DNA of 64,000 nt. Origin: Mucilaginibacter sabulilitoris. Lineage in GTDB: Bacteria; Bacteroidota; Bacteroidia; Sphingobacteriales; Sphingobacteriaceae. Below are positions 52,454 through 61,204 of the stretch, one piece after another. Position 1 is the first letter of the stretch. The number at the start of each line of letters is the position of its first letter. The DNA lies in NCBI RefSeq assembly GCF_034262375.1, contig NZ_CP139558.1, positions 1 to 64,000 of the forward strand, in the 5' to 3' direction. Both the position numbers and the translations under genes were made by a program. Under the pieces are notes generated by a model. The model was not told the DNA's origin and did not search any database. It worked only from the letters and a program-made list of their open reading frames with translations.

Positions 52454-54415
52454 TTATTTTTTGCCTTTTGACTTAATTAATATTACACCATTTCTGCCAC
52501 TGTTTCCATAAATTGCTGTAGCCGAACTACCTTTTATCACATTTATGCTTTCAATATTGTTCGCATCGAGTAATCCCATATCCACGCGGCGTACCACCTT
52601 ATCATCTAATAAATACAATGGCTCCGCGCTGGTAAGGCTTCGGCCAAATGCAATTTTAGGGCTTTTATCAATAATTTTATCGGTGTCTTCGGTAATGCTG
52701 TGAGTCACCAATATTCGTTCGCTCTTGCCCTTAATAGTCTCCGCGTTTCCTGTACTCTCCTCGGCTGGTTTTCCGGGTTTGTCGTAATTAAGAATAAAGC
52801 TGATCGGAACAGAATAATGCACACGTACCGTTCTGCCGTTTTGCACACCTGGTTTCCATTTGGGAGATAGTGAAAGCACACGGAGCGATTCGTCGTCTAA
52901 ACCGGAACTCAATCCCCGGGTAATTTTCAAATCCGACAGTGAGCCGTCAGCTTCTACAATAAATGTAGCAATAACCCTTCCCTGTATGCCTTTAAGCCTC
53001 TCGGCCTGAGGGTATCTTATATTGGTTGCTAAAAATCTGGAAAAAGCTTCCTGGCCTCCTGGAAACTCCGGCACCTGCTCAACAGACGTAAATACCGGCG
53101 CTGATTTATTGGTATCGGGTTTGCTTGCCTCGTTGGCTAAACTAAAATTTATGGGTACCGAATACTGAACTCTCACAGCTTTGTTATTAACCTTTCCCGG
53201 TTTCCATTTGGGCGACAGTTTAAGCACTCTTATCGACTCTGCATCTATATCGTCACTTATCCCTCTTAAAACCTTAAAGCCCGATAGTGATCCGTCCTTT
53301 TCTACAAAAAAAGTTACAATAACCCTTCCCTGCAAGCCTTCATCAAGGGCTTTTTTAGGGTATCTTATGTTTGTACCTAAAAAACGGCCAAATGCATTAA
53401 GCCCGCCCGGAAAACCCGGAACTTCATCAACTGATGAAAATACTTTTGAAGGTTTTTCATCCGTGGTAGTAACAACAGCATTGTCGGTTTCTTCCGGCTT
53501 ATCATTATCATTAAATACATCATTTAATGCCGCAGGCTCTGCCGATATTGTAAACAGTTGGTGCGCTTTGCTATTAATAACGGTAACCGGTTTACTGTTA
53601 TTTATTGTTGCCGATGATAAAATGAGCATCAGAATAAACAAAGGTGCCGACAGGCCATATTTAATAAGCGAGATGCGCTGTGATTTATTTTTTTGGAGCA
53701 TCATGATGCGCTGCCTCAACAGACTACGATTAAAAAACGGGTTTACCAACTGGTGTGCCGGTGCGTTAAATGTTTGGCTTAATAACAGCAAAGCATAATC
53801 AACTTTGCTGGTGCCTGCTTGCACAGCCTGCCGGTCGGCTATATACTCATGAATATGTTTTATAGCAAAACGGTACAGGTACACTACCGGGTTAAACCAG
53901 TTAATAATCATAACCAGCTCGATGAGCATAACATCGGCCGAGTGCCATTGCTGGACGTGCACCTGTTCATGGGCAATAATTACCGGATTAACATCATTCT
54001 CCTCGTTGAGCCTGATTTTCTTAAAAAAGGAATAGGCGGTAGATGATTTTGGTTGCCTGATCACTTTTCTTAACCTGATCAGTTGCCACATGAGGCGTAT
54101 TGATAAAAACAATATGCCTATTCCATATAAAACGGTAAACACCTGTCCTATACTTATTTGTGTGGCTTCAATTGGCTTAAAATGATATATCATTACCGGA
54201 CTGCTGTAAATAGTATATTTTACCTGCTGGGTAATAAACAGGTTCCGTACCCACTCTACCTGTATAAGCGGAATAAAGAAGGATAGCAATGAGGCCGCTA
54301 CTAAATAAACCCTATTAAGTTGAAAGAAAGTTTCTTTACGGAGCAGTAAAACATAAAATCCATAAAACAACACCAGGTAAATATTTACCAGTAATAAGTA
54401 TTGCCACCAGCTCAT
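52454..54415 (-). CDS. BlaR1-like M56 metallopeptidase fused to two TonB C-terminal domains and a plug-like domain
   Basis: 653 residues. The N-terminus has membrane helices (about 6-26, 36-52, 92-112, 255-275). An M56 zinc-protease motif H149-E-Q-V-H153 has a second Glu at about 190 (HIHEYIADRQA). Two tandem TonB C-terminal domains follow (about 338-430 and 447-540), each with PGG..F.RFL.TNIRYP and SPKWKPG. The C-terminal about 60 residues (YLLDDKVVRR... ATAIYGNSGRNGVILIKSK) resemble the plug of a TonB-dependent receptor. BlaR1-like proteins sense a signal and cleave the partner repressor; TonB domains normally link inner and outer membranes. The gene lies 2 bp after the BlaI-type repressor gene. 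Confidence 0.9.
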   Translation of the reverse strand: MSWWQYLLLVNIYLVLFYGFYVLLLRKETFFQLNRVYLVAASLLSFFIPLIQVEWVRNLFITQQVKYTIYSSPVMIYHFKPIEATQISIGQVFTVLYGIGILFLSIRLMWQLIRLRKVIRQPKSSTAYSFFKKIRLNEENDVNPVIIAHEQVHVQQWHSADVMLIELVMIINWFNPVVYLYRFAIKHIHEYIADRQAVQAGTSKVDYALLLLSQTFNAPAHQLVNPFFNRSLLRQRIMMLQKNKSQRISLIKYGLSAPLFILMLILSSATINNSKPVTVINSKAHQLFTISAEPAALNDVFNDNDKPEETDNAVVTTTDEKPSKVFSSVDEVPGFPGGLNAFGRFLGTNIRYPKKALDEGLQGRVIVTFFVEKDGSLSGFKVLRGISDDIDAESIRVLKLSPKWKPGKVNNKAVRVQYSVPINFSLANEASKPDTNKSAPVFTSVEQVPEFPGGQEAFSRFLATNIRYPQAERLKGIQGRVIATFIVEADGSLSDLKITRGLSSGLDDESLRVLSLSPKWKPGVQNGRTVRVHYSVPISFILNYDKPGKPAEESTGNAETIKGKSERILVTHSITEDTDKIIDKSPKIAFGRSLTSAEPLYLLDDKVVRRVDMGLLDANNIESINVIKGSSATAIYGNSGRNGVILIKSKGKK

Positions 54416-54417
54416 AA

Positions 54418-54789
54418 TTATTTGTCTTTAAGTTTTTCGATCAGTTTCATAATGGCATCTGCCTCTTTCAGATCTATTTTCTCTTTTTTTACAAAAAAGG
54501 ACAGCATACGGTTTACTGAGTTATCAAAATAACCGCTAAGCAGTTTATCGGCAGCAAAATTCTGATATTGATCTTTACTTACTACCGGATGGTACTGGTG
54601 ACTTTTGCCAAATGCCGTATGCCCTACAAATCCCTTTGTTTCCAGTATGCGGATAATGGTTGATACCGTATTATAGGCCGGCTTGGGCTCGGGTAACAAA
54701 TCAATCACATCTTTTACATACCCTTTTTCAAGTTGCCATAATACCTGCATAATCTGTTCCTCGGCGCGTGTTAGTTCTTTAATTTCCAT
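54418..54789 (-). CDS. BlaI/MecI-family transcriptional repressor
   Basis: 123 residues if started at the ATG at 54789 (MEIKELTRAEEQIMQVLW), which fits the family; a longer frame begins at 54846 but its extra 19 residues lie over inverted repeats and lack homology. Winged-helix DNA-binding N-terminus with AYNTVSTIIRILETKGFVGH as recognition helix and wing; C-terminal dimerisation helices with FVKKEKIDLKEADAIM. BlaI repressors are inactivated by proteolysis through their BlaR1-like M56 partner, which is the next gene (2-bp gap). Interlocked inverted repeats upstream (54810-54854) are candidate operators for autoregulation. Confidence 0.92.
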   Translation of the reverse strand: MEIKELTRAEEQIMQVLWQLEKGYVKDVIDLLPEPKPAYNTVSTIIRILETKGFVGHTAFGKSHQYHPVVSKDQYQNFAADKLLSGYFDNSVNRMLSFFVKKEKIDLKEADAIMKLIEKLKDK

Positions 54790-54809
54790 GGTGCTTGTAA
54801 ATAAAAATT

Positions 54810-54854
54810 TTTGATGCATTAACCAATACTGCATCAAATTATCCAATTGGTTAA
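54810..54854. promoter_or_regulatory. Two interlocked inverted repeats upstream of the BlaI-type gene
   Basis: TTTGATGCA (54810-54818) pairs with TGCATCAAA (54830-54838). TTAACCAAT (54819-54827) pairs with ATTGGTTAA (54846-54854). Both are perfect 9-bp inverted repeats in the order A-B-A'-B', so only one can form a simple hairpin at a time, unless a pseudoknot forms. They sit 21-65 bp upstream of the ATG. Confidence 0.7.
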
Positions 54855-54885
54855 ATCTAAGATAAGTACTATAAATGAAAATAAC

Positions 54886-54901
54886 AACTAAGATTTTAGT
54901 T
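54886..54901. promoter_or_regulatory. AACTAA-N4-TTAGTT palindrome in the blaI / beta-CASP divergent region
   Basis: AACTAA (54886-54891) and TTAGTT (54896-54901), spacer GATT. It lies between the divergent repressor (start 54789) and the RNA-hydrolase gene (start 54959), a fitting place for a repressor operator. Confidence 0.45.
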
Positions 54902-54958
54902 TCCGTTTTGTAACCTTTTATTGTGCATCTTGCATCTGCAATTTTATACCACTCATAA

Positions 54959-56362
54959 ATGAATATAACTTTTCATGGCGCTGCCCGTAACGTTACCGGC
55001 AGTAAGCATTTGATCAGGCTGAAGGATGATACTACCATTCTGCTTGATTGCGGCATGTTCCAGGGCATGGGCGAACAATCTGAGGACCTTAACGAGCATT
55101 TTGGATTTAACCCTAAAAAAGTTGATTACCTGGTACTTTCGCACGCACATATTGACCATTGCGGTTTAATACCCAGGCTGGTGGCCGAAGGATTTAACGG
55201 ACCAATATTTTGCACATCGGCCACTATGGATCTGGCCCGCATACTGCTGATGGATTCGGCACACATACAAATGCAGGATGCAGAATACAGTAACAAACAC
55301 CGCGTCCGAAAAGGGCTTCCACCGGAAACCCCGTTATATACCGATGAGCAGGCTATGGCGGCCTTACGATTGTTTAAAATAGTAGAGTATCATGAGGAAT
55401 TTGAAATAACGCCACGAGTAAAACTTACTTTTACCGATGCCGGGCATATTTTGGGCAGCACGGCAGTGCATTTATCTATACTGGAAGATGGCAAGCTTAC
55501 CCATATTACCTTTAGCGGTGATGTTGGCCGTTATGATGATTTGCTGCTAAATGATCCAGAAACGTTTGAACAGTCTGAATATATTTTGCTGGAATCGACT
55601 TACGGCGACTCATTACATAAAGAGCTGGGGCCGATTGAGGATGCCTTGCTTGACATCGTCAGGCAAACCTGCGAGATCAAGAAGGGGAAATTGATTATCC
55701 CGGCATTTAGCGTTGGCCGCACACAAGAATTATTGTATGCTTTAAACGCACTTGAAATGCGTGGTGTATTACCGGATTTACATTATTATGTAGATAGCCC
55801 GCTGTCGCAAAAAGCTACCGAGGTGCTCATGAACCATCCGGAGGTATATAACAAGGGTGTTAAGGAAGTTTTAAAAACTGACGCCAACCCGTTTGGCTTT
55901 AAAGGCTTGCGTTTTATACAGTCGACCGAAGAATCAAAAGCTTTGAATAACGACCAGCGCCCCTGCGTTATTATATCCTCATCGGGCATGGCCGAGGCGG
56001 GACGGGTAAAGCACCATATTAAAAACAATATCAGCAATAATAAAAACACCATTTTAATGGTGGGCTATTGCGAACCCAGCTCGCTGGGCGGCCGTTTATT
56101 AAACGGCGACCATGAAGTACACATTTTTGGTGAAATGTATGAGGTTAAGGCCGAGGTAAGATCTATCAAATCGATGAGCGCTCATGGCGATTATGAAGAC
56201 CTGTTACGTTTCCTCACTTGCCAGGATCCTGAAAAAGTAAAAAAGATATTCTTGGTACATGGCGAATACGAGGTGCAGCAGCATTTTAGCGGCAAACTAA
56301 AAGAGAAAGGGTTTAAACATGTTGAAATCCCATACCAGCACCAGAAAATTGAGCTGGAATAA
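54959..56362 (+). CDS. Beta-CASP metallo-beta-lactamase-fold RNA hydrolase
   Basis: 467 residues of the CPSF/YSH1-like beta-CASP family, zinc-dependent nucleases acting mostly on RNA. Visible are: motif 2 HAHIDHCG (about 61-68), motif 3 region DAGHILGS (about 160-167), motif 4 SGDVGR (about 185-190), ESTYGDS (beta-CASP motif A, about 211-217), SVGRTQELLYAL, ISSSGMAEAGRVKHH (motif C region) and MSAHGDYEDL near 404. Residues for metal binding look complete. No signal peptide, so cytosolic. A bidirectional terminator follows. Confidence 0.93.
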   Translation: MNITFHGAARNVTGSKHLIRLKDDTTILLDCGMFQGMGEQSEDLNEHFGFNPKKVDYLVLSHAHIDHCGLIPRLVAEGFNGPIFCTSATMDLARILLMDSAHIQMQDAEYSNKHRVRKGLPPETPLYTDEQAMAALRLFKIVEYHEEFEITPRVKLTFTDAGHILGSTAVHLSILEDGKLTHITFSGDVGRYDDLLLNDPETFEQSEYILLESTYGDSLHKELGPIEDALLDIVRQTCEIKKGKLIIPAFSVGRTQELLYALNALEMRGVLPDLHYYVDSPLSQKATEVLMNHPEVYNKGVKEVLKTDANPFGFKGLRFIQSTEESKALNNDQRPCVIISSSGMAEAGRVKHHIKNNISNNKNTILMVGYCEPSSLGGRLLNGDHEVHIFGEMYEVKAEVRSIKSMSAHGDYEDLLRFLTCQDPEKVKKIFLVHGEYEVQQHFSGKLKEKGFKHVEIPYQHQKIELE

Positions 56363-56383
56363 TTAATCATTTTGGTAACAAGC

Positions 56384-56420
56384 AATCAGCCCCGTTCTCT
56401 TATGCAGAACGGGGCTGATT
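56384..56420. terminator. Bidirectional terminator between beta-CASP gene and M6-like protease gene
   Basis: 15-bp perfect stem AATCAGCCCCGTTCT / AGAACGGGGCTGATT (56384-56398, 56406-56420), 7-nt loop, between convergent genes. Confidence 0.93.
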
Positions 56421-56446
56421 TGTAAAGTACAAAAACTAAATATTTA

Positions 56447-59164
56447 TTAAAGTTTCAATAAGTCGCTGTAACAATCACCATATCCTTTATCAGGTAAAAA
56501 GTACCCCAAAATCTGTTTAACGTCTTTATCCAGCCTGAAAAAGAACTGCCCGTTATCGTCTAATTTTACGGTTACATATTTTTTCACCACATCGGCAAAG
56601 AAAAGTTCGAGAATTACTTTCCCCCTGGCAGGGGCCTTGGTTGCCTTTACCAATACCTGGCCGTATAAGGTATCACCGTCATTACCAAACCTAACAAACT
56701 GGGTGGCCTTACCGGTAACAACCTCCACCTCGGCACCACCTAACACATATTTTGAATGCCGTGGATTATCATGAGGATTCTCGATCATACATGCCAGGTT
56801 AACTTTATTAGGAACGTCCTGGTATTTTCTTTGTATCTCTTCCGCATTAATTTTATGATCATTATTGCTGGCAATTACATTTATTGATTCATAAACACCC
56901 AGCGACAGCGGCCCTTTAAATAAATTGGTATGATCATACTCAAACATCAGTTTAATTTTGCGTGTTTCGGCCGGTTCAAGCCATAACCACATAAATTCTG
57001 CATAGGAGCGGTACAAGGGATTAGTTTGATCAGGTATGAGATACACCTGGGTAGCTACCGGGTAAGGATTGCCAACGGTTACATAAGTGATCATCCTTTC
57101 GGCCGGCGACGCGCTGGCCGAAATAAAACGGTCATAATTGGATTGGGCCAAATTATTAAGTTCGGTCATTTCGACAATGGCTGGGTTGTCTGGGCGCTGG
57201 TATAGCTCTATTCTTACAATAATACAAAAGTGCCCTTCGGCTGGGGGGTTCCAGCTCGTGGTAAACTCTATAGGAGCTCCCCCGGCAGGTACATCTTTCA
57301 CAACGGTCCCGAGCGGACTTTCGGGAGCTCCGCCAACATTGTAATCTTTAACAGCAAAATGGACCACTACCCCCGGAGCATCAAGGCTGCCATTATTCCT
57401 CACCTGCGCAGCTACCGTATTGTCATGCCCTACCCACGGAACATTGAACCATTCGGGGTTTGATGCATTGCGGTCATTACGCACTTCTATATCCGGGCTT
57501 TGGTATTGGTGATCAGGCCGCGGCCACGGCCTGATAGAAGGATCGGGTTTGCTGTTTACACCATATTGTACGCGCACACTGGCATTGCTGCCGTTAATGC
57601 CACTAACCCCTACTTTAAAATCGGTAGGAAAGGTAGGGTCGGTATGATCTGTTTCTTTATAATCCTTTCCGTTGGTGAGCACACTGCCATCGCCGTCTGC
57701 ATCATTATTTAACAGTAAGATTACGGGCCTTGATATAGGAGGCACCCAAGGTGCCGATACCACATCCGTTCCAAAAACCACGCTGTCGGTTGGCAGTTGT
57801 TTATCTCCAAGTTCCGCCGCCTGGCCTTTACGGTATTCAAAATAGTAGTTCCATCCATCGGCAATACGTACTTCTATCGCCGATGCCTGCCCCGCAGCCG
57901 GGGCAGCCTCTATAGGTTGCAGCGTTGTACTCTGGTCAACCGGGGTAGCCATTGAGCTAAAGTTATACTGAACAATATTGGTGGCAGGTAGCCAGCCAAG
58001 CATCATGCGGTGCGCCACCGAAAAATATGGCCAGTTCCGCTCAAAATCCATCAATTCCCAATCATCAAGGTTTCTTCCGGGTACCGATGGGGTATATTGA
58101 TCCAACAGGCCCAGATTGTGGCCAAACTCATGAGAAATTGTTTGATAACGCTTTCGTCCATCGGCTTCCTCCCAGTCATGCGGCATTGACATAATACCAA
58201 AACTCTTGTCACCCTCGGAGGTGGAGTATGGGCCCCACTTACCAATAGATGAATAAGGCCAGGCAGCTTTAGCCCTTACAATATTGCCACCCGCATCTGT
58301 TGTATGAACAGGTTGGGAAACGCAAAGCAAATATTCATAATTGTTATAATTGATCAGTCCGTCACCGGCTGTAATTGCTGCCTGGTTAAATGCACCCTTG
58401 GTTGTTCCATCGGCATTGAAATAAGTATCAAAATCTGCAGGCAATTGTACGGGCCCAAATACATCGGCTGTAATGTCAATATTATTATATGAAACTTCGC
58501 GGTAAAATTGCTTTACACTCCTGGTTATACCGCCTTCGGTAACCCCATTTATTAATGAGTTCATCCACTTGTCTTTAATAGCCTGCACATCTGCAATAGT
58601 AGTAGAATATCTTTCTGAACTTGTATCAACCAATAAAACGGCAATGCGTTTGGTTCCCGACTGTGGGATAACATTCAGGTTTTGCGGGGCGGCCGGCCCG
58701 CCACCCCAGGCGCTTCCGGCGCTATACCCGGTTACAATACCAGTAAATGATCTTGAAGCGCCTACTTTATTATCCGTCCAGATAGTGGTAACCGAAAATT
58801 TTTCTTCACTCATCAGAGCCGACGTACTTTTATTATAGCATTGTAGTCTATAATCTCCGGGCTCATAACCAATGCATAACATAATATCGGGATTGGCCGG
58901 ATCAAATTCCTTATCCTGGCAAAGAGAGATAGTGCCTGCTTTGGGGCCATCGGGTATGGTAAAATAAAGATCATCCAGAGTAAGCACAGGAGAACCGGTT
59001 ATTTTCAGTTTTACCTTGGTGTAAGAACCAACAAAGTAATCGCCTGCATCAAAAACCAAAACTACCTTTGGGGCTGATAAAATGCCTAAATGCTTTAATA
59101 ACCATTGCCAAAAGCTAAGGATGAGGGTGACTAAATAGTTTAAAAATTTCTTTAAAATACTCAT
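56447..59164 (-). CDS. Large M6-like metalloprotease with CARDB-type domain
   Basis: 905 residues. The N-terminal 32 residues are a hydrophobic helix (KFLNYLVTLILSFWQWLLKH) without a clear signal-peptidase site, then a beta-sandwich-like region. The catalytic motif H345-E-F-G-H349-N-L-G-L-L-D355 matches HExxHxxGxxD of metzincin-like M6 (immune inhibitor A-type) peptidases. A CARDB-like adhesion module (about 575-665, HDNTVAAQVRNNGSLDAPGV) and further beta domains follow to the C-terminus. It has no Por-type C-terminal sorting domain. Probably acts on extracellular or periplasmic proteins. It is monocistronic, preceded by a 342-bp gap. Confidence 0.8.
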   Translation of the reverse strand: MSILKKFLNYLVTLILSFWQWLLKHLGILSAPKVVLVFDAGDYFVGSYTKVKLKITGSPVLTLDDLYFTIPDGPKAGTISLCQDKEFDPANPDIMLCIGYEPGDYRLQCYNKSTSALMSEEKFSVTTIWTDNKVGASRSFTGIVTGYSAGSAWGGGPAAPQNLNVIPQSGTKRIAVLLVDTSSERYSTTIADVQAIKDKWMNSLINGVTEGGITRSVKQFYREVSYNNIDITADVFGPVQLPADFDTYFNADGTTKGAFNQAAITAGDGLINYNNYEYLLCVSQPVHTTDAGGNIVRAKAAWPYSSIGKWGPYSTSEGDKSFGIMSMPHDWEEADGRKRYQTISHEFGHNLGLLDQYTPSVPGRNLDDWELMDFERNWPYFSVAHRMMLGWLPATNIVQYNFSSMATPVDQSTTLQPIEAAPAAGQASAIEVRIADGWNYYFEYRKGQAAELGDKQLPTDSVVFGTDVVSAPWVPPISRPVILLLNNDADGDGSVLTNGKDYKETDHTDPTFPTDFKVGVSGINGSNASVRVQYGVNSKPDPSIRPWPRPDHQYQSPDIEVRNDRNASNPEWFNVPWVGHDNTVAAQVRNNGSLDAPGVVVHFAVKDYNVGGAPESPLGTVVKDVPAGGAPIEFTTSWNPPAEGHFCIIVRIELYQRPDNPAIVEMTELNNLAQSNYDRFISASASPAERMITYVTVGNPYPVATQVYLIPDQTNPLYRSYAEFMWLWLEPAETRKIKLMFEYDHTNLFKGPLSLGVYESINVIASNNDHKINAEEIQRKYQDVPNKVNLACMIENPHDNPRHSKYVLGGAEVEVVTGKATQFVRFGNDGDTLYGQVLVKATKAPARGKVILELFFADVVKKYVTVKLDDNGQFFFRLDKDVKQILGYFLPDKGYGDCYSDLLKL

Positions 59165-59506
59165 GACTATACGCTTTAAGGTTAAAAGAAAGTTATTCGT
59201 TTATCCCTGTAAGCGATAGAATTTATTAAAGAAAGGCTTTATAATTTTAGATGTACAGGTACCGCAAACAGGAGAAGTATATTAATAATAAAGTTATAGC
59301 CCTATTTTAAGGTAGCCATAAGTAATTCTACGCATTATAACAGAAAACACGCAAGTACTTTTACTCGATTTAACAATCAGTAATACAATTACTTACACAT
59401 ATTAATGTCCAATTTTACACAATATGGATTCAAACCGCAGTTATTAAAAAGTAAAAGCGCTCCGGCAGGCCGTGGCGCTTTTACTTTTTAGCTGAAAAAT
59501 CTGTTT
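59165..59506. other. Intergenic region between M6-like gene and M28 peptidase gene
   Basis: AT-rich; nothing identified except the M28 terminator at its right end. It is expected to hold the M6-like gene promoter, but no full TTTG/TAnnTTTG pair was found. Confidence 0.5.
59445..59490 (-). terminator. Terminator of the M28 peptidase gene
   Basis: 16-bp stem TAAAAAGTAAAAGCGC / GCGCTTTTACTTTTTA (59445-59460, 59475-59490) with a 14-nt loop, 16 bp beyond the stop. Confidence 0.9.
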
Positions 59507-61063
59507 TTACTTTGCAGGCTGTGCTTTTGGCAGCTCCTTGCGTGGTATCATTTCGGCACGTTCAGAAGTATTGTAGACAAATGAGGCTACAATGGTTGCA
59601 GCCTGTTTGAGATCGTCCTCTATCAGACGATCGTACGTATCCTGGTTACTATGGTGCGTACGTGAACTATAATCAATAGGGTCTTGTATAAACTGAAAAC
59701 CGGGGATACCCACCGCGTCAAAAGAAAGATGGTCTGTCCCGCCGGTATTCCTGATGGTTAAGGTTGTTGCGCCCAGGTCATTAAACGGTTCCTGCCATTT
59801 TTTAAATATCGGTGCCACGGCCGAATCACCCTGTAAATAAATGCCCCGTATTTTGCCGGTACCATTATCCAGGTTATAATAAGCGGATAATTTAGCCTGT
59901 TCGGGTTTAAGCTGCATGGTTTTAGGATCACCGAAGTGATTTAATACATATCCTTTTGAACCAAACAAACCCTGCTCTTCCGAGCTCCACAAGGCAATAC
60001 GTATAGTACGTTTGGGTTTAAAGTTTATGGCCTTCAAAATACGTACGGCTTCCATCATTACCGCGCTGCCGGCAGCATTATCGGTAGCACCGGTAGCAGC
60101 ATGCCATGAATCAAGGTGACCGCCTATCATAACAACCTGCTCTTTTAATTTTTTATCAGTGCCTGGTATTTCGGCCACTACATCATAACCCTGAAGGTCG
60201 TCTGTTAAAAACTGGGTTTTAATGTCAGCTTCCATCTCTACTTTTTGGCCGCCCTTTGCCAGGCGCAAAATACGCTGGTAATCTTCACTACTGGTTTCCA
60301 GTTCGGGCGCCACCGCTTTAGCTGTATCGGCGTATGACGCACCGTTGGTTGTAAATACAGTACCATCGGTACCACGGGCCTGGCTTAAAATCAGCGCAGC
60401 CTTTTCATCATATACAAAGCTTCTTAATGCTGTTTGAAAAGCGCGGGCTTTACGGATAGCAGCAAACTGGGGCGAATTAATATCAGCTGGAGCAGCTTGA
60501 GGTTGGGGTGTTGCATTGGCCATTTCGGCAAGCTCTTCGTCAGTATACCTAATGGCATCCGGTTTAAGCGTGCGCTCTACCAATGGTTTCACGTCAAATA
60601 TCACAATCTTTCCTTGCAGCTTACCCTTGTATTTATCCAGATCAATTGCAGAATCGGCCTTTACCACCACAACATCGCCTTTGATGAGGCCATTAGTGCC
60701 AGGCGTCCAGGCTTTGGGGATAGCTATAATAGCATGATAATAGGGCACTGTGATTGCCGCATAATTTTTCTGCACTTCCCAGCCTTTGCCAAACGTACCC
60801 CATGGCTCCAGTTTGGCGTTCACCAGTCCCCAGGTTTTTAATTGATTAACCGCCCAGTTTTGCGCGCGCCTTAATCCCGGAGAATTGGCCAGCCGCGGAC
60901 CGGAAACATCTGTTAAATAAAACGCTGTTTCCATTACTTTGGAGTGGTTCAACCCTTCTTCGCGTATTTTTTGAACAGCAGCGGGGTTAACAGTTTCCTG
61001 AGCAATTACAGGTAAAGCAATGCCTGCAGAGATGAGGCATGAAAAAAGTAACTTTAGTTTCAT
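59507..61063 (-). CDS. M28-family zinc aminopeptidase/carboxypeptidase, exported
   Basis: 518 residues from the ATG at 61063, which places a normal signal peptide (KLKLLFSCLISAGIALPVIAQ) at the N-terminus; the longer frame from 61096 only adds polar residues. A PA-domain-like insert (about 120-240) contains KGDVVVVKADSAIDLDKYKG. The catalytic domain has zinc-binding GGHLDSWHAATGATDNAAGS (about 325-345) and SSEEQGLFGS (about 375-384), with a late His in THHSNQDTYDR. M28 enzymes cleave N-terminal residues or dipeptides in the periplasm. The C-terminus PKAQPAK is Pro/Lys-rich. It has its own terminator and is likely monocistronic. Confidence 0.93.
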   Translation of the reverse strand: MKLKLLFSCLISAGIALPVIAQETVNPAAVQKIREEGLNHSKVMETAFYLTDVSGPRLANSPGLRRAQNWAVNQLKTWGLVNAKLEPWGTFGKGWEVQKNYAAITVPYYHAIIAIPKAWTPGTNGLIKGDVVVVKADSAIDLDKYKGKLQGKIVIFDVKPLVERTLKPDAIRYTDEELAEMANATPQPQAAPADINSPQFAAIRKARAFQTALRSFVYDEKAALILSQARGTDGTVFTTNGASYADTAKAVAPELETSSEDYQRILRLAKGGQKVEMEADIKTQFLTDDLQGYDVVAEIPGTDKKLKEQVVMIGGHLDSWHAATGATDNAAGSAVMMEAVRILKAINFKPKRTIRIALWSSEEQGLFGSKGYVLNHFGDPKTMQLKPEQAKLSAYYNLDNGTGKIRGIYLQGDSAVAPIFKKWQEPFNDLGATTLTIRNTGGTDHLSFDAVGIPGFQFIQDPIDYSSRTHHSNQDTYDRLIEDDLKQAATIVASFVYNTSERAEMIPRKELPKAQPAK

Positions 61064-61204
61064 AGGTAATGAATTAATGTGATCAGTTAATAACAAACCT
61101 ATTTATTAATAGTCAAAAAACAATTGCCTGTATTAAAAAAAGTTGTTACAAACGGATAATTTGAGATATATTAGAATTAATAGCCATTTTGAAAACCTGA
61201 TATT

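Noticed and set aside
54790-54846. Longer N-terminus of the BlaI-type repressor (start at 54846)
   Set aside because: The additional 19 residues cover the interlocked inverted repeats and do not resemble the family; the ATG at 54789 gives the normal length.
59165-59506. Nineteen-codon frame in the M6/M28 gap
   Set aside because: Too short and without conserved features; likely chance.
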